Assembly: GCF_014649955.1 (NCBI RefSeq) | Contig: NZ_BMUA01000003.1 | Span: 513,864-577,863, forward strand | Direction of reading: 5' to 3' | Origin: Streptomyces violascens | GTDB taxonomy: Bacteria; Actinomycetota; Actinomycetes; Streptomycetales; Streptomycetaceae | DNA length: 64,000 nucleotides | Shown: one piece after another, positions 62,291 through 64,000 of the stretch | Position numbering within the stretch: position 1 is the stretch's first letter | How the letters are laid out: every line of letters begins with the position of its first letter | The notes under the pieces: model-generated | Seen by the model: only the letters and a program-made list of their open reading frames with translations | Databases searched by the model: none | Told to the model about the DNA's origin: nothing | Program-made: the position numbers and the translations under genes

Positions 62291-62812
62291 GTGCCCTGGG
62301 TGCCGCCGCTCCCTCCGGTGCCCGGGACCACTACGCCACTGTGTCTGGCCGACAGCAAGGACCCTTTCACCGTGAACCTCGACGACTACCGGGCGACCTT
62401 CTTCTTCTACGCCCCCGAGAAGAACCCGCACGGCTGGAACCTCGACCTGGAAGCGTTCGGCGAGAAGCTCAGCGCGGCCTATCCCGAGGCCCGCGCCCAG
62501 ACGCGAGGGGAGGGCGACGAGCTGCGCCTGTCGTTCTGGGCCGTCACCGACGACGGCACCGAGTACACCGGCTACGCCAGCACGAACGGCCGAGACACGG
62601 TGCTCCTGAGCGACAACATCGCCGAGTCAGCCGCGCTCCTCACCCAGCTACTACGCGAGGAGACCATTCCCACGCCCGACCTGGTGCACTTCAGCTCCGA
62701 GCCCGCTGTCCTCGCGGGGATCGAAACGGACTGGCGCATCCCCGCCGGAGCCGATCAGGAGAAGATCTTCGACGAGCTCCAACAGCACGTGCGCGTCGTT
62801 GAAGGAAGCTGA
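62291..62812 (+). CDS. hypothetical protein (possible C-terminal part of a frameshifted gene)
   Basis: A 173-residue protein if started at the GTG at 62291; the frame is open from 62234. The body (DPFTVNLDDYRATFFFYAPEKNPHGWNLDLEAFGEKL; RLSFWAVTDDGTEYTGYASTNGRD) has normal codon bias and looks like a small soluble alpha/beta protein, similar in style to immunity-type or DUF proteins near ESX loci. No family is named. No good ribosome binding site precedes the GTG. Confidence 0.6.
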   Translation: MPWVPPLPPVPGTTTPLCLADSKDPFTVNLDDYRATFFFYAPEKNPHGWNLDLEAFGEKLSAAYPEARAQTRGEGDELRLSFWAVTDDGTEYTGYASTNGRDTVLLSDNIAESAALLTQLLREETIPTPDLVHFSSEPAVLAGIETDWRIPAGADQEKIFDELQQHVRVVEGS

Positions 62813-62884
62813 CCTCCCGTAGAGCGAGCGGGGTCCGGGGCAGAGCCCCAGCGCACCCCGCCGAGCCACACCCATAATCGCGGG

Positions 62885-63454
62885 ATGCCGATCCTGACCT
62901 ACCCCGAGGCGGACACCCCGCCCCCGCTGCGTGCCCAGGTGCTCGCCCTGCAGGACGAGGCCTGGCCCCAAGCCGTACCGAGCAGCGGACTGAGCCACGA
63001 CCCCGCCCTCGCCCCGCTGTCGATGCTGCTCGTCGAGGACGGCGTCGTGCTCGCCGCCCTGGACGTCCTGCGCAAGGACATCGAGCACACCGGCATAACG
63101 CTGCGCGCCGCCGGCCTCAGCACGGTGGTCACCCGCCGGGCCGCGCGCGGGCAGGGGCACGGGCACCGCCTGGTGAGCGCGGCCCGCGAGGCGATGCCCT
63201 CGTACGGCCTGGACCTCGGCCTGTTCACCTGCGACCGTCCGCTCGCGGGGTTCTACGAGGGCGCGGGCTGGCAGGTGTTGCCGGGGACGGTGCTCGTCGG
63301 CGGCACGCCCGAGGACCCCTTCCCGAGCGACCGGCCGGGGTTCGACAAAGTCACGCTGGCCGCGTTCTTCACCGCGAAGTCCCGCGCCGCCGAACCCTCG
63401 TTCCGGGCCGCACGCATCGCGCTGCACCCGGGCCCCATCGACAAGCTGTGGTGA
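62885..63454 (+). CDS. GNAT-family acetyltransferase
   Basis: A 189-residue acetyltransferase: LSTVVTRRAARGQGHGHRLVSAARE is motif A (RGQGHG acetyl-CoA loop), and LDLGLFTCDRPLAGFYEGAGWQV is motif B. The arrangement resembles aminoglycoside-type GNATs but the substrate is unknown. It stands between the hypothetical gene and the ESX-like genes. Confidence 0.85.
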   Translation: MPILTYPEADTPPPLRAQVLALQDEAWPQAVPSSGLSHDPALAPLSMLLVEDGVVLAALDVLRKDIEHTGITLRAAGLSTVVTRRAARGQGHGHRLVSAAREAMPSYGLDLGLFTCDRPLAGFYEGAGWQVLPGTVLVGGTPEDPFPSDRPGFDKVTLAAFFTAKSRAAEPSFRAARIALHPGPIDKLW

Positions 63455-63604
63455 CAAACCTGCGACGGAAGCGCGTTGCACCTGCGACACGCGTTCGATA
63501 GACATGTAAGGCGTCGCACGAGGCACGTGTGGCGATTCGCGGGTACTGCGGAACCGCGAAGTGCGGCTGGTTACGACGATGACGACGATTACGGGGGTGT
63601 GTGC

Positions 63605-63940
63605 GTGAAGTTCGACATGGGGTCCACGACTCTGTCCGATCTGGGGAAGAGCACCGAGGGTTCGAGTGGTGATCTGGGTGCGCTGATCCGGCAGTTGGTG
63701 GCGGCGGCGGAGCCGTTGGAGGGGAAGTTCAACGGGGCCGGGAAGGCCGCGTTCGACTCGTTCAAGAACCATGCGGACGAGATCACGAATGATCTGAACG
63801 GGTCGCTGCAGGACATTCTGGGTGGTCAGTCCGGGATGGACACGGCGTTCGGTACGGGTGATCACGAGCAGGAGTCCAACGCCCACCAGAACATGTCGGC
63901 GGCCAATTTCGACGCGGCCCGCTTCGGCGGACGCCACTAA
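63605..63940 (+). CDS. ESX/WXG100-like small secreted protein
   Basis: A 111-residue protein of two predicted helices around residues 20-80 with a central FNGAGKAAFDSF, where the WxG turn is replaced by Phe42-Asn43-Gly44. Length, helix-turn-helix layout and the immediate downstream partner fit the WXG100/ESX family of type VII secretion substrates. The GTG start follows GGGGG. Codon usage is less C-ended than neighbouring genes (many GGT, CTG, GAT), as if from a different origin or expression class. Confidence 0.75.
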   Translation: MKFDMGSTTLSDLGKSTEGSSGDLGALIRQLVAAAEPLEGKFNGAGKAAFDSFKNHADEITNDLNGSLQDILGGQSGMDTAFGTGDHEQESNAHQNMSAANFDAARFGGRH

Positions 63941-63958
63941 CCACGGGGGATCAGGAAC

Positions 63959-64000
63959 ATGGGTCAGAATCTGGACCGGCTCAGCTACGACACCGGCGCC
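63959..64000 (+). CDS. second ESX-like protein (partial, N-terminus only)
   Basis: An ATG at 63959, preceded by GGGGGATCAGGAA, begins MGQNLDRLSYDTGA, 18 bp after the preceding ESX-like gene, and runs off the right edge. The start resembles partner WXG100-like proteins that are encoded in pairs. Only 14 codons are visible, so the assignment rests on position and style. Confidence 0.55.
   Translation, partial: MGQNLDRLSYDTGA

Noticed and set aside
1..64000. tRNA, rRNA or insertion sequences
   Set aside because: A reading for TPsiC-like words, acceptor pairing, transposase motifs and terminal inverted repeats found none I could support.

Overview
The window is actinobacterial and almost certainly Streptomyces. 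GC is very high with a strong G/C third-position bias, and GTG/TTG starts and 1-4 base stop/start overlaps (ATGA, GTGA, TGATG) are common. Marker genes include rppA, a MocR regulator with a rare TTA codon, an XRE/DUF397 pair and an ESX-like pair.

Region 1 (1-16038) is a long leftward run that looks like a specialised-metabolite cluster fed by chorismate. In transcription order it holds anthranilate synthase TrpE and TrpG, a PaaK-like adenylate-forming ligase, a BacA-type prephenate decarboxylase-like protein, an amidohydrolase, an MFS exporter, a B3/B4 tRNA-editing-like domain protein, an ATP-grasp ligase, a second MFS exporter, a TrpB2-type beta-replacing enzyme, a flavodoxin-fold reductase, a small cupin, an AroQ chorismate mutase and a UbiD-type decarboxylase that runs off the left edge. 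A divergent MocR regulator (14638-16038) faces it. The regulator and one exporter each carry a TTA codon, so bldA control is likely. I do not recognise this combination; it is the best candidate for an undescribed pathway.

Region 2 (16110-19116) holds an orphan protein with an eCIS-payload-like N-terminus and an ADP-ribosyl cyclase/CD38-like domain, then a GNAT enzyme, a LuxR-type regulator and a small molybdopterin-binding-domain protein.

Region 3 (19071-27777) is the protocatechuate branch of the beta-ketoadipate pathway, pcaI-J-H-G-B-L followed by pobA. It converts 4-hydroxybenzoate through protocatechuate towards 3-oxoadipyl-CoA. A divergent tandem-IclR regulator carries an operator-like palindrome in its upstream region.

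Region 4 (28030-37447) has rppA (tetrahydroxynaphthalene synthase), a lipoprotein, a phoA-type alkaline phosphatase with a PHO-box-like array, an LCP cell-wall ligase, a TatA protein, a threonine dehydratase-like enzyme, an S9 peptidase and a SURF1 protein.

Region 5 (37554-46153) is conserved chromosome: a SigE-type sigma factor with a DUF4232 membrane protein, asd and aspartokinase, a DUF5063 protein, recR and ybaB, followed by a SLATT protein and an unknown. This asd lacks the expected catalytic cysteine.

Region 6 (46154-59463) holds a GT2 glycosyltransferase-membrane fusion with a GntR regulator, a class III aminotransferase, a two-component system divergent from an MMPL exporter, a Ser/Thr kinase, a geranylgeranyl-reductase-like flavoprotein and a small serine hydrolase.

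Region 7 (59492-64000) is more variable: a MepB-like protein, an unknown protein divergent from XRE/DUF397 genes, a possibly frameshifted locus, a GNAT protein and the start of an ESX/WXG100-like pair at the right edge.

A family of GC-rich intergenic repeats is scattered through the window (about 9.5, 11.9, 34.4, 36.4 and 55.2 kb), and a four-copy tandem repeat of about 70 bp lies between pcaL and pcaB. I saw no rRNA, tRNA, CRISPR array, transposase or integrase.
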